A DNA stretch of 64,000 nucleotides from Ezakiella massiliensis (GTDB lineage: Bacteria > Bacillota > Clostridia > Tissierellales > Peptoniphilaceae): positions 1,612,001 to 1,676,000 of the forward strand of contig NZ_LT635475.1 in the NCBI RefSeq assembly GCF_900120165.1, written 5' to 3'. Shown piece after piece: positions 53,631 through 61,929 of the stretch. The position numbers and the translations under genes are program-made. Below the pieces are notes generated by a model. That model worked only from the letters and a program-made list of their open reading frames with translations. It did no database searches and had not been told where the DNA came from. The first letter of the stretch is position 1, and each line of letters starts with the position of its first letter.

Positions 53631-54453
53631 CTTTACACAGACTGTTAAAAATGAATTATTTACTTATGAGTCTAATAGAAGCGACGAGGATCTGTGCGAG
53701 CTAATGGGTTATTTGGCTAGCAAAAATGCCATGGCCCAAAAATCTATCGAGGGCAAATGTGACGAGGAGTATTTGAATCGTATAAAAAATTTTTCTTCGC
53801 CAGATGATTTTAAAATAAAGATTGGAGGACCAAGAAAAAACCATGTTTATATTGACTCAATCTTTAAGCTTGGAGATTTTATAAAAAAATCTGACAATCA
53901 ATTAAAAAGGGCCTTTGTAAGGGGAGCTTTTATTGCCAATGGTTCGGTCAGCGATCCAGATAAGAGCTACCACTTGGAAATTGAATTTAAATATTTAAAT
54001 GAGGCAGAGTTGGGCCAAGGGCTCATAGAGAGCCTGGGTATAAAATGTGGTTTCACCTTGAGACGAAACAATATAATTCTCTATATAAAAGAGAGAAATG
54101 CCATCTCGGATATGCTGACTTTAATGGGGGCTGTGCAAAGCACTTTGGTATTTGAAGACAGCCTGATTTTAAATGCTACCAGAAATGATGTGAATCGTCG
54201 GGTAAATTGCGAATCGGCCAACATGACCAAAACTATAGCCGCAGGTTTAAAGCAAATCGAGGCAATAGAGAAGCTCCAAGAAATGGGAGCCTTTGAAGAC
54301 CTGGATAAAAATTTGTATGATGTCGGGCTTTTGAGACTGGCCAATCCTGATGCCAGTTTGAACGAACTTTCTATACTTATGGGCGGTAGGCTGACAAAGT
54401 CGGGTATCAACCATAGACTTAAAAAAATTATAGATCTTGCAGATAAATTATAA
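53623..54453 (+). CDS. whiA: DNA-binding protein WhiA
   Basis: A 276-residue WhiA: an N-terminal LAGLIDADG-like fold (FTQTVKNELFTYES; RAFVRGAFIANGSVSDPDKSYHLE, split as RAFVRGAFIANG and SVSDPDKSYHLE) and a C-terminal helix-turn-helix (LANPDASLNELSILMGGRLT, KSGINHRLKKI). In non-sporulating Firmicutes it affects cell division and growth. It is a little shorter than the usual about 310 residues. The usual neighbours rapZ and yvcK/glmR are not seen in this window. Confidence 0.93.
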   Translation: MANFTQTVKNELFTYESNRSDEDLCELMGYLASKNAMAQKSIEGKCDEEYLNRIKNFSSPDDFKIKIGGPRKNHVYIDSIFKLGDFIKKSDNQLKRAFVRGAFIANGSVSDPDKSYHLEIEFKYLNEAELGQGLIESLGIKCGFTLRRNNIILYIKERNAISDMLTLMGAVQSTLVFEDSLILNATRNDVNRRVNCESANMTKTIAAGLKQIEAIEKLQEMGAFEDLDKNLYDVGLLRLANPDASLNELSILMGGRLTKSGINHRLKKIIDLADKL

Positions 54454-54462
54454 GGAGGATTT

Positions 54463-54855
54463 ATGAAAAGTAAAAATATAATTGTCACCAACAATCCTTA
54501 TGTGCGTGACAAATTTGAAAATGAATTTAATCTTGTTTACATTGATGATAACAAAACTTATATGGAGGTTCTAACAACCATTAGAGACATGGTTCACAAG
54601 GGCTACAAGCTTTTGACCCATCCACTTAGCGGTTCGGTTAAGCCAAATGAAACTCCCTATAAGTCAGTTATGCTTGAAGAGGGCTCAAAGCTCGATTCGG
54701 ATAGCCTGATGATAATTGAAGGGGCCATTCAAACTATGAAAAAATTTCAAAATAACGAAGTAACACCTAACTGGCCAGAGAGCGTCCACGATGACTTTAG
54801 AGTTGTCGACCTATCGCTAATGGAAAATACAGTTTATAGATTGGGGCATTTTTAA
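54463..54855 (+). CDS. grdX: GrdX-family protein
   Basis: A 130-residue protein with the GrdX hallmarks IIVTNNPYVRDKF, YMEVLTTIRDMVHKGYKLL and THPLSGSVKPNETPYKSV. GrdX is normally encoded in glycine/sarcosine/betaine reductase operons, whose GrdA and GrdB are selenoproteins; its own role is unknown. Here it is alone between whiA and an rRNA methyltransferase, with AAGGAGG before ATG. Its stop overlaps the next start by one base. Confidence 0.88.
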   Translation: MKSKNIIVTNNPYVRDKFENEFNLVYIDDNKTYMEVLTTIRDMVHKGYKLLTHPLSGSVKPNETPYKSVMLEEGSKLDSDSLMIIEGAIQTMKKFQNNEVTPNWPESVHDDFRVVDLSLMENTVYRLGHF

Positions 54856-55985
54856 TGCGCGGACAAATTGTAGATATCTCAACCGATGGCAGGGGTGTAA
54901 TTAGAGACGGTAAAACAGTTTTTGTAAAAGATGCTCTACCAGGAGATTTGGTGGAGTATTTTTTAGTTAATGAAAAGAAAAATTATGACGAGGCTGAGGT
55001 AAAAGAATTTATCCAGTATTCTGATAGGAGAAAATTTACTAAAAATCCACTGGGTTCAGCTTATCCCCTTTATCCTCTTGACGAAGACTATCAGCTGGAA
55101 TTAAAAAAGAATATGGTCGACTTCAATATAAAAAGAAAAGCTGGAATCGACTTGGATGTAAAAGCTGTTGCAAGTGATAATTATAAGCTAAATAAAATCC
55201 GACTCCATGTTGACGGAGGCAAAATCGGTTTGCATTCCAGAGGGACCAACGATATTTACCTGCCAGACCTAGAAATATTGTTTGGCCACAAAGACTTTAT
55301 AGAAACTCTGCCAAAATTTTTAAAAAACGCGACCTATGTTAGCCTAAGGCAGGCGGACAATGGATTATTTTTGGCGACTGACGGCGAGTATTTTGGCGAG
55401 AAAATAGATGGGGTTGAAGATATCAATGGCCACAGGGGAACCTTGCCTATATTAGAAATTGAAGGCATCAAATACGCCCATGATATAGATGGATTTTTTC
55501 AAAACTCCAAGTCAGGAGCAGCCCACGCTTTAAAAATAATCGGCGACCAGGAAAGAGGAGAAGTCTTGGACCTCTACTGCGGAGTTGGTTTTATTTCTCT
55601 TTATGTGGGCAAAAACGCCCAGACACTAACGGGTGTTGAAATAAATTCATCCGCCATCAACCACGCCAAGGACAACGCTAAGTTAAATGATATAAAAAAC
55701 ACAAAATTTATCTGCAAGGACACAGCCGATTATATGCGGACAAACAAAAAAGAATATGACACAATAATTATCGACCCACCAAGGTCCGGCCTCCACAAGG
55801 ATGTAATTGCAGGAATCAACAAAACATGCAAAAAAGAACTCATCTATATGAGCTGCGACCTGGGTACATTTACTAGAGACCTAAAAATCCTAAAAGACAC
55901 TTTCGATGTCGAAGAAATATATGTAATCGATATGTTCAAAGGCACAAGTGGTGTAGAGTGCATAGGCAAGATGACGAGGAAATAA
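54855..55985 (+). CDS. RlmD/RumA-type rRNA (uracil-5) methyltransferase without Fe-S cysteines
   Basis: A 376-residue SAM-dependent methyltransferase: an N-terminal TRAM-like domain (GQIVDISTDGRGVIRDGKTV), SAM motif VLDLYCGVGFISLYVG, PPRSGLH, and the catalytic Cys in YMSCDLGTFTRDL. The region that normally carries the [4Fe-4S] ligands (C...CGGC) reads PLGSAYPLYPLDEDYQLELK, so those cysteines are absent. Shorter than typical RumA/RlmD (about 430-460). It probably methylates 23S rRNA; the exact uridine cannot be assigned. Confidence 0.85.
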   Translation: MRGQIVDISTDGRGVIRDGKTVFVKDALPGDLVEYFLVNEKKNYDEAEVKEFIQYSDRRKFTKNPLGSAYPLYPLDEDYQLELKKNMVDFNIKRKAGIDLDVKAVASDNYKLNKIRLHVDGGKIGLHSRGTNDIYLPDLEILFGHKDFIETLPKFLKNATYVSLRQADNGLFLATDGEYFGEKIDGVEDINGHRGTLPILEIEGIKYAHDIDGFFQNSKSGAAHALKIIGDQERGEVLDLYCGVGFISLYVGKNAQTLTGVEINSSAINHAKDNAKLNDIKNTKFICKDTADYMRTNKKEYDTIIIDPPRSGLHKDVIAGINKTCKKELIYMSCDLGTFTRDLKILKDTFDVEEIYVIDMFKGTSGVECIGKMTRK

Positions 55986-56010
55986 TCTATTTATAATAAA
56001 CGGAGATTTG

Positions 56011-56853
56011 ATGAAGAAAAATAACAAGAAAAAATATTTACGCCTGGCGGGATTGATTGTATTAATAGTTTTTTTGTTTGCGGCTTTTGATGTACGTTTA
56101 AAGACGGTTCATTACGTAATCGAGTCGGACAAGATTCATTCGCCTCTTAGGCTTGCCCTGGTGACTGACTTGCATTCCTGCAAGTATGGGGAAGGTCAAA
56201 AGACTTTGATAAATGCTGTGAATAAGGAAGAGCCTGATATTGTTCTTTTGGGTGGGGATATTTTTGATGATGAGATTCCCGATGACAATACAAAGATATT
56301 TTTGCAGGCCATTTCAAACAAGTATCCGACTTACTATGTAACTGGCAACCACGAGTACTGGTCCAGACGGGTGGATGGAATGTTGGATTGGCTTAGAAAG
56401 AACAATATTGAAGTTTTGGATGGAAAGACTAGTAAAATAAATATTAATGGTCAGACAATTTCTTTGTCTGGTGTCGATGACCTTGATGTGAAAAGATTTA
56501 CAGACAAGGAAAAAGATTTTTACGACCAGCTGGAGGAAGTTGGTAAAAATAAAAACGATGGACTTTTTACGATTTTGCTTGCCCATCGACCGGCCTTTGT
56601 GGATGACTATTTAAAATATAATTTCGATTTAATTCTCTGCGGCCACGCCCACGGAGGCCAGTGGAGGATTCCATATATTTTAAACGGAGTCTTCGCCCCT
56701 GATGAAGGTTGGCTGCCATCTTACGCTGGAGGCTTGTATAATTTTGACCACAGCCAGATGATCGTCAGTCGGGGACTCGCCAGAGAGTCCACTCGCGTGC
56801 CCAGGATTTTTAACCGACCAGAGCTTGTAATAATTGAATTAAAGAAAAAATAA
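56011..56853 (+). CDS. Membrane-anchored metallophosphoesterase (YkuE/YaeI-like)
   Basis: A 280-residue protein with one N-terminal membrane anchor (about 10-28) and an extracytoplasmic calcineurin-like phosphoesterase: ALVTDLHSCKYG (metal site), LLGGDIFDDE, VTGNHEYWS, LAHRPAF and CGHAHGGQWRIP. Relatives cleave lipid A or other phospholipid-linked phosphates; the substrate here is unknown. ATG 56011 is chosen over TTG 56008, with CGGAGA upstream. Confidence 0.87.
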   Translation: MKKNNKKKYLRLAGLIVLIVFLFAAFDVRLKTVHYVIESDKIHSPLRLALVTDLHSCKYGEGQKTLINAVNKEEPDIVLLGGDIFDDEIPDDNTKIFLQAISNKYPTYYVTGNHEYWSRRVDGMLDWLRKNNIEVLDGKTSKININGQTISLSGVDDLDVKRFTDKEKDFYDQLEEVGKNKNDGLFTILLAHRPAFVDDYLKYNFDLILCGHAHGGQWRIPYILNGVFAPDEGWLPSYAGGLYNFDHSQMIVSRGLARESTRVPRIFNRPELVIIELKKK

Positions 56854-56857
56854 ATTT

Positions 56858-56892
56858 AGACGGTGAGATTAATTTTCACCGTCTTTTTTGTT
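56858..56892 (+). terminator. Terminator of the metallophosphoesterase gene
   Basis: AGACGGTGA (56858-56866) pairs with TCACCGTCT (56876-56884), then T residues. Confidence 0.9.
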
Positions 56893-56945
56893 TGAAGAGA
56901 TATTTGAATTTTAATTTAAAACAAAGCAACAAATAATTGCAATAA

Positions 56946-56984
56946 AAAAATAGCTATAAGCACTTCGCTTATAGCTATTTTAAG
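56946..56984 (-). terminator. Terminator of the M18 aminopeptidase gene
   Basis: AAATAGCTATAAG pairs with CTTATAGCTATTT around CACTTCG. The A run upstream becomes a T run on the minus strand. Confidence 0.85.
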
Positions 56985-57000
56985 TTTGTTTTTTAAATTT

Positions 57001-58368
57001 TTATCTATCCATAAATACCTTGTAGGCTTTGTAGCACATGTAGGTGTCTACCTTGCTGGCTACTTCGTGTGGGGCGTGCATGCTTAGTAGTCCTGGTCCG
57101 CAGTCTACAACTTCTGCACCGTATTTTGATAACAATAAAGCGATTGTTCCGCCGCCGCCTTGGTCAACTTTGCCAAGTTCGCCTGTTTGCCATACGATAT
57201 TTCCTTCGTTGAAGATTGTTCTGACTTCTTGGAGGAATTCTGCGTTGGCGTCATTTGATCCGCCTTTTCCGCCTGATCCTGTGTATTTTACAAGGGCGAT
57301 ACCGCCTCCAATGAAGGCTGTGTTCATTTTTTCACAAGTTTCTGCAAAGTCTCCGTCATAAGCAACGCTTACGTCTGAAGATAAAACTTTTGAATTTTTG
57401 AGTGCGCGTCTTACTTTTAGTTCACAGTAGTCGCCAAGTCTTGCAACAACTTCTGCAACTGCATTTTCAAACATATATGAAGCCATACCTGCGTTACCCA
57501 TTGAGCCGATTTCTTCTTTGTCGGCGAAGATGCAAAGGGCAGTCTTGGTTGGGTTTTCAACTTCTAGGATTGCTTGAAGGGAAGTGTAGGCACAAATTCT
57601 GTCGTCGTGGCCATAGCCAAGGATCATTGAGCGGTCGAGTCCCATTTCTCTAGCCTTGCCAGCTGGTACAACTTCGAGTTCAGCTACTTTGAAATCTTCT
57701 TCTTCAAAATTGTATTTGTCTTTGATTAATTTTAAAATATTTGCTTTAACAGCTTCTTTTTCGTCTTTGCCTTCAACAGGAATGTTGCCGATGATGACAT
57801 TCATTTGTTCACCTGTCAGAGCTTCTCTGGCTGTCTTTGCCATTTGGTCCTTGGATAGGTGGATTAGAAGGTCTGATACGCAGAAAACTGGATCTTTGTC
57901 ATCGTCACCAATGTTGATTTCAATTCTTTCGCCGTCTTTGTTAAAGAGGACGCCGTGAATTGCTAGAGGAATTGTGCCGTATTGGTATTTTTTAACTCCG
58001 CCATAGTAGTGAGTTTTTAATTTTGCCATTCCGTCTGAATCTTCATAAAGTGGGTTTGCCTTGACGTCTAAGCGTGGGCTGTCGATATGTGATCCAACTA
58101 TGTTGAGGCCGTTTTCGATTTGTTCTTTACCGATAACAAACATCAGTACGGCCTTGCCCTTTTGGTCTACATAAACCTTGTCTCCAGCCTTTAAGCTGTC
58201 AACTTCTTCAATGTTTTTAAAGCCCTTGGCTTCTGCTTGACGAATGATTTCGATGTTAGCAAGTCTTTCTGTTCTCGCAACATTTAAAAAATCAATGTAG
58301 CCGTCACAAAAGCTGTGAACTTCTTTTCTTTCTGTTTCATTTAATTTTAACCATGCGTTTTTTGTCAT
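57001..58368 (-). CDS. M18-family aminopeptidase
   Basis: A 455-residue dinuclear zinc aminopeptidase. Metal ligands lie in VGSHIDSPRLD, the GYGHDDRICAY stretch, FADKEEIGS and SMHAPHE; KKYQYGTIPL is also typical. It removes N-terminal residues from peptides in the cytoplasm and would complement the dpp-like peptide importer in an amino-acid-fermenting cell. AGGTATC lies before its ATG on the minus strand. Single-gene unit with its own terminator. Confidence 0.92.
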   Translation of the reverse strand: MTKNAWLKLNETERKEVHSFCDGYIDFLNVARTERLANIEIIRQAEAKGFKNIEEVDSLKAGDKVYVDQKGKAVLMFVIGKEQIENGLNIVGSHIDSPRLDVKANPLYEDSDGMAKLKTHYYGGVKKYQYGTIPLAIHGVLFNKDGERIEINIGDDDKDPVFCVSDLLIHLSKDQMAKTAREALTGEQMNVIIGNIPVEGKDEKEAVKANILKLIKDKYNFEEEDFKVAELEVVPAGKAREMGLDRSMILGYGHDDRICAYTSLQAILEVENPTKTALCIFADKEEIGSMGNAGMASYMFENAVAEVVARLGDYCELKVRRALKNSKVLSSDVSVAYDGDFAETCEKMNTAFIGGGIALVKYTGSGGKGGSNDANAEFLQEVRTIFNEGNIVWQTGELGKVDQGGGGTIALLLSKYGAEVVDCGPGLLSMHAPHEVASKVDTYMCYKAYKVFMDR

Positions 58369-58446
58369 AAGATACCTCCACTTGTTATTATAACATAATT
58401 TTAAAAATAATCCACTATGGGTATATGTCCTATAGGAGGTTTTGCA

Positions 58447-59694
58447 ATGCTAATTAAAAATGCTCGTGTAATTGATCCCTTGCAAGGGCTTGATGAAGTT
58501 TTAGATATACAAATTTGTGGAAAGACCATCAAGGCCATTGCCAAGGATTTAGAAGTTAAAGATGAAAATAGATTTGATGCTGATGGGCTTATTTTGGCTC
58601 CAAGTTTTTTTGACCCTCACACTCACTTGCGTGATTTTGGCGAGGAGAGAAAAGAAACTTTTGAAAGTGGATCTATGGCTGCGCTTTGCGGTGGATTTAC
58701 AGACCTTGTGGCAATGGCAAATACCGTGCCGCCAATTGACTCTAAGGAGATGGTGGCTGAGGCAATGGAGAAGACCAAAGACTTGCCAGTAAATATTTAT
58801 ATTTCTGCAAATGTTTCCAAGGGCATGAAGGGCAAAGACCTTGTTGATTTTGAAAGCTTAAAGGAAATGGGCGTAATCGGTTTTACTGACGACGGTTTTC
58901 CTCTGGCTGATGTAGACTTTATGCGCCAGGCTTTAAAGGCAAGTAAGAATCACAATTTTATTATTAGCTTGCACGAGGAAGACCCGACTTATATTAGCCA
59001 TCCTGGTTACGATGATACAGCTCCACGCGAAGCAGAGATTTCTATTATAAAAAGAGATATAGATTTATTAAGGGAGATGGGAGGCCATCTCCATGTCCAA
59101 CATCTGTCTTCAAAAGAAGGAGTAGAACTCATTAGGCAGGCTAAAAAAGAGGGCTTAAGCATTACAACAGAAGTCAATCCAAATCATATTTTCTTTAACA
59201 AGGAAGATGTGGAAAAGCACGGAACACTTTTAAAGGTCAATCCTCCTATTCGCGAAGAGGCGGACAGGTTGGCACTTATTGAAGGCCTTAGAGATGGAAC
59301 TATTGACATGATTGGAACTGACCACGCTCCACACACAGAAGCTGATAAAGAGTTGGGTAAGTACAAGTCCAAATCTGGAGTCACTTCATTGGAGATTGCT
59401 TTTTCTATGCTCAATATGAAATTGGTAGACGAAGCTGGCTTTGAGATGATGGATTTAATTAAGATCTTGAGCACAAATCCTCGTAAACTTTATAAGAAAT
59501 CTTCAAAGTTAGAAGCGGGGCAAAGGGCAGACTTGGTTTTAATTGATCCTGATTACGAGTATTGCTATTCCAATTCTTTTTCTAGATCAAAAAACACACC
59601 ACTCTTAGGAAGGAATCTAAAGGGCAAGGTGATGATGACTATCAAAGATGGTTCTGTTAAGTATATAGATTTTAAAGTTAAAAAAGGAGATTAA
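58447..59694 (+). CDS. pyrC: Dihydroorotase
   Basis: A 415-residue amidohydrolase that closes carbamoyl-aspartate to dihydroorotate in pyrimidine synthesis. The zinc-binding HxH is in DPHTHLRDFG, substrate residues in MANTVPPID, and further ligands in HVQHLSSKEG and IGTDHAPHTEADK. ATG 58447 follows AGGAGG; in-frame codons back to 58417 precede that ribosome site. No other pyr genes adjoin, so a hydantoinase-like activity cannot be excluded, but the motifs fit class I PyrC best. Confidence 0.88.
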   Translation: MLIKNARVIDPLQGLDEVLDIQICGKTIKAIAKDLEVKDENRFDADGLILAPSFFDPHTHLRDFGEERKETFESGSMAALCGGFTDLVAMANTVPPIDSKEMVAEAMEKTKDLPVNIYISANVSKGMKGKDLVDFESLKEMGVIGFTDDGFPLADVDFMRQALKASKNHNFIISLHEEDPTYISHPGYDDTAPREAEISIIKRDIDLLREMGGHLHVQHLSSKEGVELIRQAKKEGLSITTEVNPNHIFFNKEDVEKHGTLLKVNPPIREEADRLALIEGLRDGTIDMIGTDHAPHTEADKELGKYKSKSGVTSLEIAFSMLNMKLVDEAGFEMMDLIKILSTNPRKLYKKSSKLEAGQRADLVLIDPDYEYCYSNSFSRSKNTPLLGRNLKGKVMMTIKDGSVKYIDFKVKKGD

Positions 59695-59695
59695 A

Positions 59696-60802
59696 ATGAA
59701 AATTGGATTAATTGTTAACCCCTTGGCTGGCATTGGTGGCAGCGCAGGTTTAAAGGGCAGCGACGGTGACAAAATTGTAGAGCTGGCCCTTGAACGCGGA
59801 GCAAAGCCAAAGGCCAACGAGAGGGCAAAAACAGTTTTTGAAATATTAAAAAGAGATAATAAATTGCCAGAAATAATTTCTGCACCAGGAGTAATGGGCG
59901 GAGATATATTAAGAGAGCTCGGCATAGACCACAGGGAAGTGGATAAGCTGGGAGACAAAACTTCGGCTGATGACACCATTAGGATCGCCAAGGAAATTAT
60001 GGATGAGGGCGTTGACCTATTAGTTTTTGCTGGAGGCGACGGAACTGCCAGAAATATTTACGATGCTATTGGTGACAAAATACCGGCCCTTGGCATACCA
60101 GCAGGGACCAAGATGCACTCGGCAGTTTTTGCCAACAAACCTGAATCTGCGGCCCTGGTTATTGAGAGATTTTTAAAGGGAGAGGGCTATGAACTCCTTT
60201 TGCAAGAGGTTATGGATATTGATGAAGAGGCCTTTAGGAATGAAATTTTAAGTACAAAGCTCTACGGCTATTTAAAAGTCCCCTTTGTAATCGCCCTTGT
60301 CCAAGCTTTAAAATCCACCAGGTCCCAAGGCCAACAATCAGATATAGAATCCATCTGCCAATACGCAGTTGATTGCATGGAAGAGGATACACTTTACTTG
60401 GTGGGAACAGGTTCAACTTTAAAACCAATTATGGATATCATGGACTTAAATGGGTCCCTCCTTGGAGTTGATGCCGTTTACAATAGGGAACAAATTGGCA
60501 AGGACATAGATGAAAAGGAAATTTTAAAACTCCTGGACAAATATGACAAGGCCAAAATTATTATTACAGTTATTGGCGGCCAAGGCTATTTATTTGGCAG
60601 AGGCAACCAACAATTTTCACCGGAAGTTCTAAGGCGGGTGGGCAAGGACAACATAATCGTCTTAGCTACAAAGACTAAATTAAATTCCGTTGGCGGACCT
60701 CTCCTTGTTGATACCGGAGATGTAGAATTAAATGAGGAGCTCAAGGGTTATTATAGGGTTGTAACGGATTATGACTTTTATACGCTTAAAAAAGTAGGCT
60801 AA
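59696..60802 (+). CDS. ATP-NAD kinase family protein
   Basis: A 368-residue protein with an NAD-kinase-like fold: GLIVNPLAGIGGSAGLKGSD at the start, then LVFAGGDGTARNIYDAI (the GGDGT nucleotide-binding motif) and IPAGTKMHSAVFA. This longer branch (PpnK/AcoX-like) is distinct from housekeeping NadK, and the exact phosphate acceptor is uncertain. It starts one base after pyrC and has AAAGGAG upstream, so the two are cotranscribed. Confidence 0.85.
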   Translation: MKIGLIVNPLAGIGGSAGLKGSDGDKIVELALERGAKPKANERAKTVFEILKRDNKLPEIISAPGVMGGDILRELGIDHREVDKLGDKTSADDTIRIAKEIMDEGVDLLVFAGGDGTARNIYDAIGDKIPALGIPAGTKMHSAVFANKPESAALVIERFLKGEGYELLLQEVMDIDEEAFRNEILSTKLYGYLKVPFVIALVQALKSTRSQGQQSDIESICQYAVDCMEEDTLYLVGTGSTLKPIMDIMDLNGSLLGVDAVYNREQIGKDIDEKEILKLLDKYDKAKIIITVIGGQGYLFGRGNQQFSPEVLRRVGKDNIIVLATKTKLNSVGGPLLVDTGDVELNEELKGYYRVVTDYDFYTLKKVG

Positions 60803-60836
60803 TTTATTATTAAAATAGCGAATTTTTTCAGTGTTC

Positions 60837-60889
60837 GACTTTTTTCTCCCTGCGGAGTACCATCTGTACACCTCGGTCGTAAAAAAGTC
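60837..60889. repeat. Structured intergenic element
   Basis: GACTTTTTT (60837-60845) pairs with AAAAAAGTC (60881-60889). Inside are CTCC-CTGC-GGAG and GTAC-CATCT-GTAC. The compact multi-hairpin form looks like a dispersed repeat or small structured RNA rather than a plain terminator. Confidence 0.5.
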
Positions 60890-60954
60890 TCAGCCTAAAA
60901 AAATTCATCTATTTTTCTTAATAAATCCGTGCAATGTATAGAATTGAGAATATT

Positions 60955-60985
60955 AAAATCGACATCTTATGCGTGTCGGTTTTTT
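60955..60985 (+). terminator. Terminator-like hairpin after the NAD-kinase-like gene
   Basis: AAAATCGACA (60955-60964) pairs with TGTCGGTTTTT (60974-60984). It lies about 150 bases after the stop. Confidence 0.7.
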
Positions 60986-60987
60986 AA

Positions 60988-61036
60988 TCGGTCTTGGCGA
61001 CCATAAAGGATCGCCTCTACAGGGCCCTACAAAAAA
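60988..61036 (+). repeat. GGCGA/TCGCC intergenic repeat-like segment
   Basis: GTCTTGGCGACCATAAAGG, then ATCGCCTCTACAGGGCCCTAC: higher in G+C than its surroundings, with GGCGA (60996-61000) pairing to TCGCC (61011-61015). The wording resembles dispersed intergenic repeats seen in many anaerobe genomes; that resemblance is from memory only. Confidence 0.35.
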
Positions 61037-61059
61037 TATAATAATAAAATATGTAAACA

Positions 61060-61099
61060 AAAAAGGGCTTGCTTCATTTTAACTTTGCAAGTCCTTTTT
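61060..61099 (-). terminator. Terminator of the short SLH-like gene
   Basis: AAAAGGGCTTGC pairs with GCAAGTCCTTTT (one G-T pair). Upstream A residues give the T run on the minus strand. Confidence 0.8.
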
Positions 61100-61715
61100 A
61101 GATGTCAATATTTAAGATATCTTTTAATTTTAGGGTTGAGCCCTTGCACTCGATTGAAAGTGCATTGACGATGAGTTTTGAAAGCTCACCGCGATTTAGC
61201 TCTGGGTTTTTGCCCGATTCAATATTTAGGCCATCACGCAAGCCAAGTGAAAGGCTTAGGGGCTCGATTAAATTCCAAGTCTTAGCCTCTTCTTCATAGC
61301 CTAGGGTCCGAAGCAATATTACCTCAACTTCCTTGATGGTTACATTTTCGTTGGCGCCAAACTCTTCATCGCTAATTCCCTTTATCAATTTTTTCTCAAC
61401 AGCCCAAGCTACATAAGAATAGAAGTAGTCATCTTTTTTTATATCATTAAATGATATCTTGTAGGTAGATTTTTTGGCCTTATCTTCTTCGCTGTAAAGC
61501 CGGGAAATAATTATAGGCAGATCCTTGCGCTTGAGATTTGCTTCTAGCTGGAGATTTTTTTCCTTGTTTCCCTTGATAATGCCAACTTTTTCAAGCGTGC
61601 GGGCTTCAATTTCGAAATATTTACTTGTATCTTTTGAATTGTCTGTTGCATAGGAGTTTTGAACCAACAAGGTTAAAACTACTAGGACCAGAGCAAGAAT
61701 TTTTCTTAATTTCAT
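61098..61715 (-). CDS. Secreted protein with SLH-like repeats
   Basis: A 205-residue protein with a signal peptide (KLRKILALVLVVLTLLVQNSYA) and two S-layer-homology-like units: EARTLEKVGIIKGNKEKNLQ...LKRKDLPIIISRL and ISFNDIKKDDYFYSYVAWAVEKKLIKG...VTIKEVEVILLRTLG. It probably attaches to secondary wall polymer or works with the larger SLH protein facing it. The start at 61715 (MKLRKI) has GAGGG on the minus strand; an earlier in-frame ATG at 61727 is less well placed. Confidence 0.75.
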   Translation of the reverse strand: MKLRKILALVLVVLTLLVQNSYATDNSKDTSKYFEIEARTLEKVGIIKGNKEKNLQLEANLKRKDLPIIISRLYSEEDKAKKSTYKISFNDIKKDDYFYSYVAWAVEKKLIKGISDEEFGANENVTIKEVEVILLRTLGYEEEAKTWNLIEPLSLSLGLRDGLNIESGKNPELNRGELSKLIVNALSIECKGSTLKLKDILNIDI

Positions 61716-61929
61716 ACATACCCTCACTTACTTTATATAATATATGTAAAGTTCAAGCTTTTCAAGGAATTTTAATAAATTTAATATAAATGTAACATAA
61801 AGACCATAATGTAAAACAAATGTAATACGAATCTGTTGCCTTTTTTAGTGCAATGATGTAAAATATTTATATAAAGAAGAATTTCGAACAATTATTAGAT
61901 TTTTGATAATTAGAGATAAGGAGGAAATT

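Noticed and set aside
57044..57958. Plus-strand frames opposite the M18 aminopeptidase
   Set aside because: The minus-strand gene has complete catalytic motifs. The opposite frames are low-complexity shadows.
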